The notes below the pieces were generated by a model. The model was given only the letters and a program-made list of their open reading frames with translations. It had not been told where the DNA came from and ran no database searches. Shown here piece by piece: positions 1 to 6,753 of a DNA stretch of 7,039 bases (its first letter is position 1; each line of letters opens with the position of its first letter). The stretch is from Planctomycetota bacterium (GTDB lineage Bacteria; Planctomycetota; Planctomycetia; Pirellulales; Thermoguttaceae). The stretch spans positions 1 through 7,039 of the forward strand of contig JAMOAF010001142.1 of the NCBI GenBank assembly GCA_023621895.1, in the 5' to 3' direction. Position numbers and translations under genes: made by a program.

Positions 1-1185
1 AAAGATGGCGTATGCGATAACGCCGACCAACGCCCCGCCAAGGACCAGCCACGCCGAGTTCACGCGATAGCGGATCAACAGGACTGCGCTGGCCAGGGCA
101 AGCACGATCGTCGTGGCGTCCGTGATGGCTGTCATGCCCAGTTGGACCGTCACGACAGCCATCAGCGCCAGCGAGCCGACATTGACGCCATCAAGCACAT
201 CGCCCGCGACTACCGAGCGGCGCAAACGAGGAACGAGTGGCCCGCTGATAGCGACGAAGAAGAACGCAGGCAAGAAGATCCCTACTGTGGCTAGCAACGC
301 GCCGGACGCGCCGCCCAGGACGTAGCCAATAAACGTGGCCGTGGTGAACACCGGCCCCGGAGTCACTTGCCCCACGGCAACGGCATCGAGCAACTGGGCC
401 TCGGTCAGCCAATGCCACCTTTCGACCAGGTCCGCCCGGAGGAATGCCAGGAGCACGTAGCCGCTGCCGAAGAGCACAGCGCCGACCTTGAGGAAAAAGA
501 GGAAGAGCGGCCACAACCCGAAGACTGCGGGCGCGGCGAGACCAGCTTGGGCTGGTGACGTACTGACAAAGGTCCCGAGAAGAGCCATCGACACCCCTTG
601 CTGCGGCCTCCGGCGCGCCAACGAGCGGATCACGGCAACACCCGCACCAGCGCCGAACAGGATCGCCAACTCGTGGATGCCCGCGAAGCCGAGCGCAGCG
701 GCGACCAGCCCTGCCGCGATCAACAGCCTGGTCTTGAGCGCGCTTTGCCCAAGTCGCCAGAGGGCTTGTACAACGATTGCGACCACTGCTGGCTTGATGC
801 CGTAGAGCACGCCTTCAACCTCGGGCAAGGTGCCGAAGCGGACGTAGGCCCACGCGATCAGTCCAACCAGAATCGTCGCCGGCAGGATGAAGCAGGTTCC
901 TGCGACCACCAGCCCCGGGAAACCTGCCCTCCGGTGCCCAACGTGGATCGCCATTTCCGTGGAGTTGGGGCCGGGGATCAGGTTGGTCGCACCCAGAAGA
1001 TCGACAAACTCCTCCCGCGTGAGCCAGCGCCGCCGCACGACCACCTCGTCTTCCATCATGGCGACGTGGGCGGCTGGGCCGCCGAAGGCCGTCAAGCCAA
1101 GGCGCAGAAACAGGGTCGCCAGTTCGCGCAGCCGGGTGCCACGACTGGCTTCCGTGCTCCACTGGTCAGTTGGCGGGGTTTGCAT
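1..1185 (-). CDS. chrA: Chromate transporter ChrA (CHR family), 3' end beyond the left edge
   Basis: The frame is open from an ATG at 1185 to base 1 with no stop, giving 395 residues. Full-length two-domain ChrA proteins are about 400 residues, so only the last few should be missing. Members are inner-membrane carriers that export chromate and give chromate resistance. Both CHR halves are visible. The first has LRLGLTAFGGPAAHVAMM at about residues 28-43 and a PGP motif at 71-73 within NLIPGPNSTE. The second has FLKVGAVLFGSGY at about 231-243 and PGP at 276-278 within GQVTPGPVFTT. Long hydrophobic segments fill the rest, for example around 92-113, 130-140, 155-190, 218-250, 290-315 and 336-395. 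The 1185 ATG is the only good start: the next in-frame Met lies past the first CHR motif. A purine-rich GAGGGAGG (1201-1208) lies 15 nt upstream, which is a long spacing. The start overlaps the end of the DoxX remnant, so this was probably a co-transcribed pair. Family assignment is firm; activity on chromate is inferred. Confidence 0.95.
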   Translation of the reverse strand, partial: MQTPPTDQWSTEASRGTRLRELATLFLRLGLTAFGGPAAHVAMMEDEVVVRRRWLTREEFVDLLGATNLIPGPNSTEMAIHVGHRRAGFPGLVVAGTCFILPATILVGLIAWAYVRFGTLPEVEGVLYGIKPAVVAIVVQALWRLGQSALKTRLLIAAGLVAAALGFAGIHELAILFGAGAGVAVIRSLARRRPQQGVSMALLGTFVSTSPAQAGLAAPAVFGLWPLFLFFLKVGAVLFGSGYVLLAFLRADLVERWHWLTEAQLLDAVAVGQVTPGPVFTTATFIGYVLGGASGALLATVGIFLPAFFFVAISGPLVPRLRRSVVAGDVLDGVNVGSLALMAVVTVQLGMTAITDATTIVLALASAVLLIRYRVNSAWLVLGGALVGVIAYAIF

Positions 1186-1429
1186 GAGGTCTGGACAAAT
1201 CCTCCCTCGTAATGATGGCATCCAGGGATAGATTACCTGCGCCGACGATCAACAGAAAGACCAGGCCCAGCCCGATGGAGAAATCCGTGCGCGCCTCGTG
1301 GACCATCCCTCAGAACCCGTAGTTCGACACCTTTGGCAGCGAGAAGAGCCAGTATCCGCGGCAGAAGGCCCGGTCCCGAAAGAAGAACCCGGTCAACGCG
1401 GCAGTTGCCAACAGCCCCCAGAGTCCTTC
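1166..1429 (-). pseudogene. DoxX-like membrane protein remnant (N-terminus lost, internal TGA)
   Basis: Read on the minus strand after an in-frame TGA at 1430-1432, the translation is GEG-LWGLLATAALTGFFF-like membrane sequence, then RDRAFCRGYWLFSLPKVSNYGF, a TGA at 1310-1312, then GMVHEARTDFSIGLGLVFLLIVGAG and NLSLDAII, ending at a TGA at 1166-1168. The pattern YGFWG-HEARTDF, a hydrophobic helix, then GAG-LSLDA is how I recognise the C-terminus of DoxX-type quinol-oxidase-subunit-like proteins. A Trp codon (TGG) is expected where the TGA stands, so one G-to-A change explains the interruption. The family is normally 130-250 residues; here fewer than 90 codons remain and the first two helices are absent. 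An ATG at 1304-1306 could still start a 46-residue peptide whose translation would run into chrA. The gene lies in the same direction as chrA and the oxidoreductase remnant. Family assignment is from recall of the motif; the nonsense codon could be a sequencing error. Confidence 0.6.
1201..1208 (-). promoter_or_regulatory. Putative ribosome-binding site of chrA inside the DoxX remnant
   Basis: GAGGGAGG on the minus strand is the only Shine-Dalgarno-like stretch near the chrA ATG. Its 15-nt spacing is longer than the usual 5-10, so chrA may instead rely on ribosomes terminating at the overlapping DoxX stop (1166-1168). It lies within the coding sequence of the DoxX remnant. Confidence 0.4.
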
Positions 1430-1472
1430 TCACCCTGAAACGGGAGTGCCAGCTATAAGTTCCCAGGCACGT

Positions 1473-2137
1473 TCAGTTACATGCATCGCAGTATGACAAA
1501 AGAGGTATTGTGGCTCGCTTGTCGAGAATCGCGGTCGCGTGCCGGGCAAACAACCCCCTCAGGTCCCGCTGGTACTCGCGGAGGATCGTCTCGCCCAGCC
1601 GGTCGCAATCGCCGCACCGGAACGGCGCCCGGGCGAGAACGATCTCGCGGAACGCCCCTTCGCGCCGCCGCTTTTCCACCGGCCGGTCGTAGAGAGGTTC
1701 CAGCGACGTCATCGCGTGGCCGCGGACCGCCGGGTTTTGGAGAAGTTCGGCCAGGGGCCCGGCGGCGGCCGGGTCGCCCAACCGCTCAAGAGCCAAGGCG
1801 ACCGACCGGTGGTGGGAGAGAGTCGTCTCGGCGTCAAGCAGTGCGAGCCGTTCGAGAATCGCTGCGGTCGCCCGCCGATCGCCGCTGTAGCCTAGCGCCA
1901 GAATCAAGGCGTCGATCGGCGTGGGCAGGTGGGCATATTCGGCCATCACGCCCTGGAAGACCTTGGCGTCCCACGGCCCGGCCCGTCTCACAGCACGTCG
2001 GCCTGGCGGACAACGGGAATCTCCCGCTCGCTCTGCGGAACGCTTCCCGCCGCACTGGGCGCCGCCGGCAACAAGCACGCCAAAGCCAACCACAGAGCAA
2101 GAGAACCATCGCCGATGGTCGCGTTTCGTCCGCACAT
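1473..2137 (-). pseudogene. Secreted FAD-dependent oxidoreductase, internally deleted (signal peptide + C-terminal HEAT-like tail)
   Basis: Two pieces of one gene lie in different frames. From the ATG at 2135-2137 comes a signal peptide (hydrophobic core LALWLALACLLPAAPSAAG), then the start of a mature protein, SEREIPVVRQADVL, stopped by a TGA at 1988-1990. Planctomycete secreted FAD-dependent oxidoreductases have this pattern just before the FAD-binding GGGxxG loop. One frame away, from about 1979 to the stop at 1473-1475, the translation is GPWDAKVFQGVMAEYAHLPT, PIDALILALGYSGDRRA, SHHRSVALALERLGDPAAA, RGHAMTSLEPLYDRP, ALARAPFRCGDCDRLGE-like sequence and DLRGLFARHATAIL. This is the helical HEAT-like C-terminus of the same family. 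The FAD fold and catalytic middle, probably about 400 residues, are missing, and the reading frame breaks at the join (about 1979-1990). The C-terminal piece alone (about 168 codons) is well preserved with no stops, so the loss may be recent. Family name is from recalled similarity. Confidence 0.7.
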
Positions 2138-2173
2138 CGATTTGCCCCCAAAAATCGTTGAAAACGCCAGGTA

Positions 2174-2299
2174 AACCACGAATCACACGAATCACACGAA
2201 TAAAAAAACACTTGCATGAGTTTTGTATTTCATATAATTCTTGTGTTTTATGTACTGATGTACTTCCTGCAATTCGTGTAATTCGTGTGATTCGTGGTT
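2174..2299. repeat. Palindromic AT-rich intergenic element with 28-bp inverted arms
   Basis: The left arm (2174-2201) and right arm (2272-2299) are reverse complements over 28 bp with a single mismatch. Each arm is itself made of 9-bp direct repeats of the type CACGAATCA. The 70-bp centre is very AT-rich against the GC-rich surroundings and has a nested inverted pair (AAAACAC at 2205-2211 with GTGTTTT at 2243-2249) and a small palindrome GTACTGATGTAC (2252-2263). Arms of this composition, whose chance translations read ITRITRI or IRVIRVIRG, are scattered between genes in many environmental bacteria. I read this as a non-coding, MITE- or REP-like element with no transposase of its own. As RNA it would form a long hairpin. 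It sits 36 bp upstream of the broken oxidoreductase start and 212 bp upstream of the fusion gene, so it may have displaced or replaced a promoter. Confidence 0.85.
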
Positions 2300-2511
2300 G
2301 AAATAAAGGCGACACCTTGGCCCTGCAATCGGCAGCGAGTGGCGGCCATGGCTTACCTCATTCAACTCTCGGCGCCGGCCGGCTGCAATCCCACCGTGGC
2401 GAGAAAAGGGGCGTAACCTGAGGGGACTTGCCACTCGCCGCGAATATTGAAACAATCGTCATTGGCCACTGGTGGCTCCCCTTCTCTCCCCTTGAGCGAG
2501 GTCCTCCGACC
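2300..2511. other. Divergent intergenic segment without a recognisable gene
   Basis: This 212-bp stretch between the palindromic element and the fusion gene must hold the fusion gene's promoter, but I cannot point to a convincing -35/-10 pair. It contains two short inverted repeats, ATTGAAACAAT (2446-2456) and CCACTGGTGG (2467-2476), that could be operator-like or chance. No conserved small protein is visible on either strand. Confidence 0.4.
2496..2501 (+). promoter_or_regulatory. Ribosome-binding site deciding the start of the fusion gene
   Basis: GCGAGG ends 10 nt before the ATG at 2512. The site, together with the signal peptide that begins exactly at that ATG, favours 2512 over the in-frame ATG at 2428, whose use would bury the signal peptide 28 residues inside the protein. 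Confidence 0.55.
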
Positions 2512-5136
2512 ATGACGCGCACTGCTGTCCTTCTCCTCTTCTTGTTGGCGCCGGCCCTGCGGGCGGCCGAGCTCCCGGCCGATTTCCAACTCCCCGATCC
2601 GCCCGGCGCGTTTGTTTCCGCCCCGCCAGCGGCAACGGCGTTTCGCCAGGGCCAGCCGCTCGTCGCCACGACCTACTTCTACTGGTACGACAACGCGACC
2701 AAGGCCCACGTGATCAACCATGACGGCACCGACGCGCTGACCGACCACCCGAAGACGCTCGACGGATTCAGCTACAAGAACGTCGACTGGCACGCGGGCG
2801 AGTTGGAGGACATGATCGCCGCGGGGATCGACGCGGCGCTGCCGGTCTACTGGGGCGAGCCGACGAAGGTTGCCCAGTGGAGCAACGAGGGGCTGCCGCC
2901 GCTGGTCGCCGCCCGAGAGAGACTCCTCAAGCAAGGCAAGCGGCCGCCGGCGATCGGCATGTTTTACGACACGAGCACCCTCCGCCACAACGCGCGGCAG
3001 GCTCACGTCGATCTGACAACGCCGCAGGGTCAAACGTGGTTTTACGGGACGATCCGCGATTTCTTCTCGCTGATCCCGCCCGAGCATCGGGCGACGATCG
3101 ACGGCCGGCCACTCGTCTTCCTCTACACCAGCGCGTTTGCCAAGGCGGTCGACCAGCGGCTTTTTCCCGCCGTGCGGGCCATGTTCCGCAAGGATTTCGG
3201 CAGCGATCTGTTTCTTGTCAAGATGCACGGATGGCCGGGCGAGGCGGAGAGCGAGTACCAGTGGGGGGCGGCGATCAGTCCGCAGTTGCTCGCCACGGCG
3301 GGCGTGGGACCGGGATACGATCACTCGGCCGTGCCCGGCCGCGCGCCGCTGGTCCGCAGCCGCGACGAGGGACGCTTCTACCGTTTCGGTTGGCAAAAGG
3401 TGCTGGACCGCGCCCCCGACGAGCGACCCTGGCTCGTCCACGTCGAGACATGGAACGAGCTGCACGAAGGCACGGAAATCTGCGAAACGAAAGAGTACGG
3501 CCGCCAGTACATCGACCTGACGCGCCGCCTTGCCGACGTGTTTCACGCGCGCGGCAAGCTCGATCCGGCCGACCGCATCGCCCAGGTCGATTCGGTGTCG
3601 GCCTTGCCCGAAAAGTCGCAGGGGCTCCGCCCGCACATCTCGCCCGATGGCGACGGGCTGGCGAAGGTGATCGACCTGGCCGGGGAGAAATGCTGGCGGA
3701 CGCAGCCGAACCGGCACTCCGACAGCCGCTATCTCTATTTCGACGCCGACTATACCTTCCTCGAAGACGGCCTTGAGCCGGTCCGCGTGACCGTGGAGTA
3801 TCTCGACGCCGGACCGGACCGGTTCGCCCTCGAGTACGACTCCGCCGACCCGGCGGCCGAAGGCATCGCCCAGCGGTTCCGCCATGCGGGGGTGCAAAAA
3901 ATCAGCGGCAAGAACAACTGGCAGAAGGCAACCTTCGACCTGCCCTACGCCCGATTCGCCGGCCGCGCCAACGGCGCTGATTTCCGGCTCGGTTGCAGCG
4001 GAGCCGAGTTGACGATCCGCCGCGTGACCGTCGAACGGATCGAGCAGAATACAACAAAAACGATCGACGAGGCAACGGCGCGAATCGCCGCCGACGTCGA
4101 GCGTCTCGCCTCCGATGCGATGCAGGGCCGCGGAATCGGGACCGAGGGGCTCGACCGCGCGGCGGAATTCCTCGCCGAACGGTTCAACAAGCTCGGCCTG
4201 CGAACCGATCTGGCGGGCGGCGGCCCCTTCCAGGTCTTCCTCTCCAGCGCGCCGGTCCCCAAGACCAAACAAGGGGTCGACTGGAAGACCATCGACCAGG
4301 CAGCGGGCAGGCAGTCCGCGAAGATTGCCGAAAAATCACCGCGGAGCGAGGTTGGCAAGCCGGCCGAGGCCCAACCAAAACCCATGCGGCAGCCGGTCGA
4401 GGTGAAAAACGTCGTCGCCGTGCTCGAAGGCGAGGGACCGCGGGCCGATGAAGTCATCGTCGTCGGCGCCCATTATGATCACTTGGGAATGCGGCTCAAG
4501 GGCGAGCAGCCGGTGGTGTTCAACGGCGCAAACGACAACGCGTCGGGAACGGCGGCCGTGCTCGAGGTCGCGCGGATCTTGTCCCAGCGGGAAAAGAAAC
4601 TGCCGCGGAGCGTCCTGTTCATCGCCTTTTCCGCCGAGGAACGCGGCCTGGTGGGAAGTTTTTACTACGTCAAACATCCCCTGCTGCCCCTAAAGAAGAC
4701 GGTCGCCATGGTCAATCTCGACATGGTGGGCTGCATCGAGGGCGACGCCGTCATGGCATCCGGCTCGGCAACCTCGAAGCTGCTGACGAAGATGGTCGGC
4801 CGGGCGGCGCATGAGCACGGGCTGAACCTGATCGAGCTGCCCGGCAACATCGGCGGCAGCGACCACATCCCCTTCTACACGCATGAAGTGCCCGTGGTCC
4901 ACTGGATGACCACCGGCGGCCGCCTGCATTACCACCGGCCGAGCGACGACCTGGAGACCCTCGACTGCGGCGGGATCGCGCGGATCGCCGCGATGGCCGC
5001 CGACCTGGTCGTCGAACTGGCCGAAGCGGAAGAGCGGCCGGAGTATAAAGACAGCGGCTGGGGCGGCACGATCATCCGCAACGCGATCCGCCTGATGGGC
5101 AGCGCGGCCAGCGCGATGGCGGAGCCTCGGCAATAG
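2512..5136 (+). CDS. Secreted DUF5010-like / M28 zinc peptidase fusion protein
   Basis: The gene encodes 874 residues. Residues 1-19 are a signal peptide (MTRTAVLLLFLLAPALRAA), so the protein acts outside the cytoplasm. Residues about 50-350 resemble DUF5010 proteins with a glycosidase-like (GH99/clan A-like) fold: TTYFYWYD at 53-60, MIAAGIDAALPVYWGEP, GRPLVFLY, GPGYDHSAVPGR, and HVETWNELHEGTEIC with W314-N315-E316 and E319 as candidate active-site residues. Residues about 380-510 look like an all-beta, carbohydrate-module-like domain. Residues about 517-855 are a complete M28 metallopeptidase: VERLASDAMQGRGIGTEGLD, then zinc ligands H654 (GAHYDHLG), D675 (GANDNASGT), E709-E710 (SAEERG; general base and ligand), D737 (NLDMVG) and H808 (HYHRPSDD). 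M28 enzymes are usually aminopeptidases. The M28 part has no signal of its own and follows without a stop or start, so it depends on the fusion for export. A polar, low-complexity linker (about 590-630) replaces part of the usual N-lobe. The substrate is unknown, and the DUF5010 assignment is from recall. Confidence 0.9.
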   Translation: MTRTAVLLLFLLAPALRAAELPADFQLPDPPGAFVSAPPAATAFRQGQPLVATTYFYWYDNATKAHVINHDGTDALTDHPKTLDGFSYKNVDWHAGELEDMIAAGIDAALPVYWGEPTKVAQWSNEGLPPLVAARERLLKQGKRPPAIGMFYDTSTLRHNARQAHVDLTTPQGQTWFYGTIRDFFSLIPPEHRATIDGRPLVFLYTSAFAKAVDQRLFPAVRAMFRKDFGSDLFLVKMHGWPGEAESEYQWGAAISPQLLATAGVGPGYDHSAVPGRAPLVRSRDEGRFYRFGWQKVLDRAPDERPWLVHVETWNELHEGTEICETKEYGRQYIDLTRRLADVFHARGKLDPADRIAQVDSVSALPEKSQGLRPHISPDGDGLAKVIDLAGEKCWRTQPNRHSDSRYLYFDADYTFLEDGLEPVRVTVEYLDAGPDRFALEYDSADPAAEGIAQRFRHAGVQKISGKNNWQKATFDLPYARFAGRANGADFRLGCSGAELTIRRVTVERIEQNTTKTIDEATARIAADVERLASDAMQGRGIGTEGLDRAAEFLAERFNKLGLRTDLAGGGPFQVFLSSAPVPKTKQGVDWKTIDQAAGRQSAKIAEKSPRSEVGKPAEAQPKPMRQPVEVKNVVAVLEGEGPRADEVIVVGAHYDHLGMRLKGEQPVVFNGANDNASGTAAVLEVARILSQREKKLPRSVLFIAFSAEERGLVGSFYYVKHPLLPLKKTVAMVNLDMVGCIEGDAVMASGSATSKLLTKMVGRAAHEHGLNLIELPGNIGGSDHIPFYTHEVPVVHWMTTGGRLHYHRPSDDLETLDCGGIARIAAMAADLVVELAEAEERPEYKDSGWGGTIIRNAIRLMGSAASAMAEPRQ

Positions 5137-5154
5137 CCATCCGCAATCAGCCGC

Positions 5155-5188
5155 CGCGGATCAATCCCCGGCTCGTGAATAATCCGCG
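5155..5188. terminator. Possible shared hairpin between convergent genes
   Basis: The 52-bp gap between the fusion gene stop and the araA stop holds a perfect 7-bp inverted repeat, CGCGGAT (5155-5161) and ATCCGCG (5182-5188), around a 20-nt loop. It starts right after the araA stop codon (5189-5191) on the minus strand and 18 bp after the fusion gene stop on the plus strand. There is no T-run on either side and the loop is long, so intrinsic termination is uncertain. Confidence 0.35.
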
Positions 5189-6694
5189 CTAGAGCCCCTT
5201 GGCGAGGTGATAATACAGCTCGTTCCAGCGGAGCTCCTTCTTCAGTTCGGGGATCGTGGTCTCAGCGTCGATGCGGACCAGCTCGAGTCCCGCCATTTCG
5301 GCGAAGTCTTCGAGGCACTCGCTTCCGATCGCCTGGCTGAAACTGGTGTGGTGCGGTCCGCCGGCGAGAATCCAGGCGGCGGCGCCCACCTTGAGGCTTG
5401 GCCGCGGCGCCCAGACGGCCCGGGCGACCGGGAGCCGGGGAAGCGGTTCGGCCGGGCAGAGTACGTCGACCTCGTTGACGAGCATGCGGAAGCGGTTGCC
5501 CATGTCCACCAGCGCGGCGTTGACCGCCGGGCCGGCCGCCGCGCTGAACACCAGCCGCACGGGGTCCTCCTTGCCGCCGATCGAGAGCGGGTGAATCTCC
5601 ACCGAGGGCTTCCGCGAGGCGATCGATTCGCAGACTTCGAGCATGTGGGCCCCGAGCACCTTGGGGCCGGCCGGATCGAGGTGGTAGGTGTAGTCTTCCA
5701 TGAACGAGGTGCCGCCGGCGAGCCCCGCCCCCATGACCTTCATCGCGCGAACCAGGACGGCCGTCTTCCAGTCGCCCTCGGCGCCGAAACCGTAGCCGTC
5801 GGCCATCAGCCGCTGGACGGCGATGCCGGGCAGTTGCCGCATCCCGTGCAAATTCTCGAACGTGTCCGTAAACCCTTTGAAACCGCCCTGCTGGAGAAAC
5901 GCCCGCAGGCCAAGCTCCACCCTGGCCGCTTCGCGCAGGTCGGCGCGGCGATTGCCATCCGGCCGCAGTTCCGGGGCCATCTCGTAGCGCTCGTCGTATT
6001 CGGCCAGGAGCTGATCGATCTGGGCCTCGGCGACCGCGTGGATGCTCGCCGCCAGGTCGCCCACGGCATAGCCGTTGACGGCGCAGCCGAGCCGCATCTG
6101 GGCCTCGACCTTGTCGCCCTCGGTGACGGCCACTTCGCGCATGTTGTCGCCGAACCGGGCGATCTTGGCGCCTTGAGCGTCGGCCCAGGCCGCCGCCGCC
6201 CGGGTCCAGGTGGCCAACTCGCCGGCGACTTCCGGCTCGCGCCAGTGGCCGACGATCACCTTCCGCTCGCGCCGCATCCGCGCGCAGATGAACCCGAACT
6301 CGCGGTCCCCGTGGGCCGACTGGTTGAGGTTCATGAAGTCCATGTCGATGGTGGACCAGGGGATGTCGCGGTTGAACTGGGTGTGCAAGTGGCAGAGCGG
6401 TTTTTGCAGGGCCTCAAGGCCCGCGATCCACATCTTGGCCGGCGAGAAGGTGTGCATCCACGCCACCATGCCGATGCAGCGGCTCGTTGCGGTGGCTTCG
6501 AGGCAAAGCTGCCGAATCGCTTCCGGCGTGGTCAACACGGGCTTGCATGCGACGCGGACCGGGACCTGCGCCGCGGCGTCGAGGGCCGCGGCAATCTCGC
6601 GCGAGTCGCCGGCCACCCGGCAGAGCGTCTCTTCGCCGTAGAGCTGCTGGCTACCGGTGACGAACCAGACTTCGAACTGTTTGAGGTCGATCAT
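5189..6694 (-). CDS. araA: L-arabinose isomerase
   Basis: This 501-residue protein matches the family's usual length (about 500). It converts L-arabinose to L-ribulose in the cytoplasm, the first step of arabinose catabolism, using a divalent metal, usually Mn. It opens with the family signature FEVWFVTGSQQLYGEETL (7-24). Other hallmarks are WMHTFSPAKMWIAGL (79-93), HLHTQFNRDIPW (102-113), DMDFMNLNQSAHGDREFGF (117-135) and FGDNMREVAVTEGDKVEAQ (181-199). The metal ligands are in place: E306 (GAEGDWKTA), E333 (FMEDYTYH), H350 (LGAHMLEVCE) and H449 (GGPHHTSFS). All catalytic regions are intact. The ATG at 6694 is preceded by a good Shine-Dalgarno sequence. No ribulokinase (araB), epimerase (araD) or transporter gene lies in the window, so the rest of the pathway is elsewhere. 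The gene is convergent with the fusion gene, and its upstream side faces the tandem hairpin array. Confidence 0.97.
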   Translation of the reverse strand: MIDLKQFEVWFVTGSQQLYGEETLCRVAGDSREIAAALDAAAQVPVRVACKPVLTTPEAIRQLCLEATATSRCIGMVAWMHTFSPAKMWIAGLEALQKPLCHLHTQFNRDIPWSTIDMDFMNLNQSAHGDREFGFICARMRRERKVIVGHWREPEVAGELATWTRAAAAWADAQGAKIARFGDNMREVAVTEGDKVEAQMRLGCAVNGYAVGDLAASIHAVAEAQIDQLLAEYDERYEMAPELRPDGNRRADLREAARVELGLRAFLQQGGFKGFTDTFENLHGMRQLPGIAVQRLMADGYGFGAEGDWKTAVLVRAMKVMGAGLAGGTSFMEDYTYHLDPAGPKVLGAHMLEVCESIASRKPSVEIHPLSIGGKEDPVRLVFSAAAGPAVNAALVDMGNRFRMLVNEVDVLCPAEPLPRLPVARAVWAPRPSLKVGAAAWILAGGPHHTSFSQAIGSECLEDFAEMAGLELVRIDAETTIPELKKELRWNELYYHLAKGL

Positions 6695-6703
6695 CTCGTG
6701 TGG

Positions 6704-6709
6704 CTCCTC
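6704..6709 (-). promoter_or_regulatory. Ribosome-binding site of araA
   Basis: GAGGAG on the minus strand lies 9 nt before the araA ATG, a standard spacing. It supports the 6694 start, which also matches the N-terminus of family members. Confidence 0.75.
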
Positions 6710-6753
6710 GGGTCTGCGGGCATTGCCGCATACGGCTGCAAATTGTCTCAGAC

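Noticed and set aside
598..1212. 204-codon plus-strand frame opposite chrA
   Set aside because: chrA is intact on the other strand with both CHR motifs; this frame has no recognisable content.
1233..1433. 66-codon minus-strand frame starting with GTG at 1433
   Set aside because: It is a neighbouring-frame shadow of the DoxX remnant; the hydrophobic conserved sequence is in the other frame.
1473..2315. A single 280-codon minus-strand gene covering the palindromic element and the HEAT-like tail
   Set aside because: Its first half translates the palindrome (ITRITRI, IRVIRVIRG) and then reads the signal-peptide region in the wrong frame. Only the part from about 1979 to 1473 looks like protein.
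2428..2511. Longer N-terminus for the fusion protein from the ATG at 2428
   Set aside because: It would place 28 non-conserved residues before a textbook signal peptide; the ATG at 2512 has a better ribosome-binding site.
2362..4272. 636-codon open frame on the minus strand opposite the fusion gene
   Set aside because: It is antisense to clear DUF5010 and M28 coding sequence, has no family motif, and reads as the charged, Gly/Arg/Val-rich text typical of GC-rich shadow frames.
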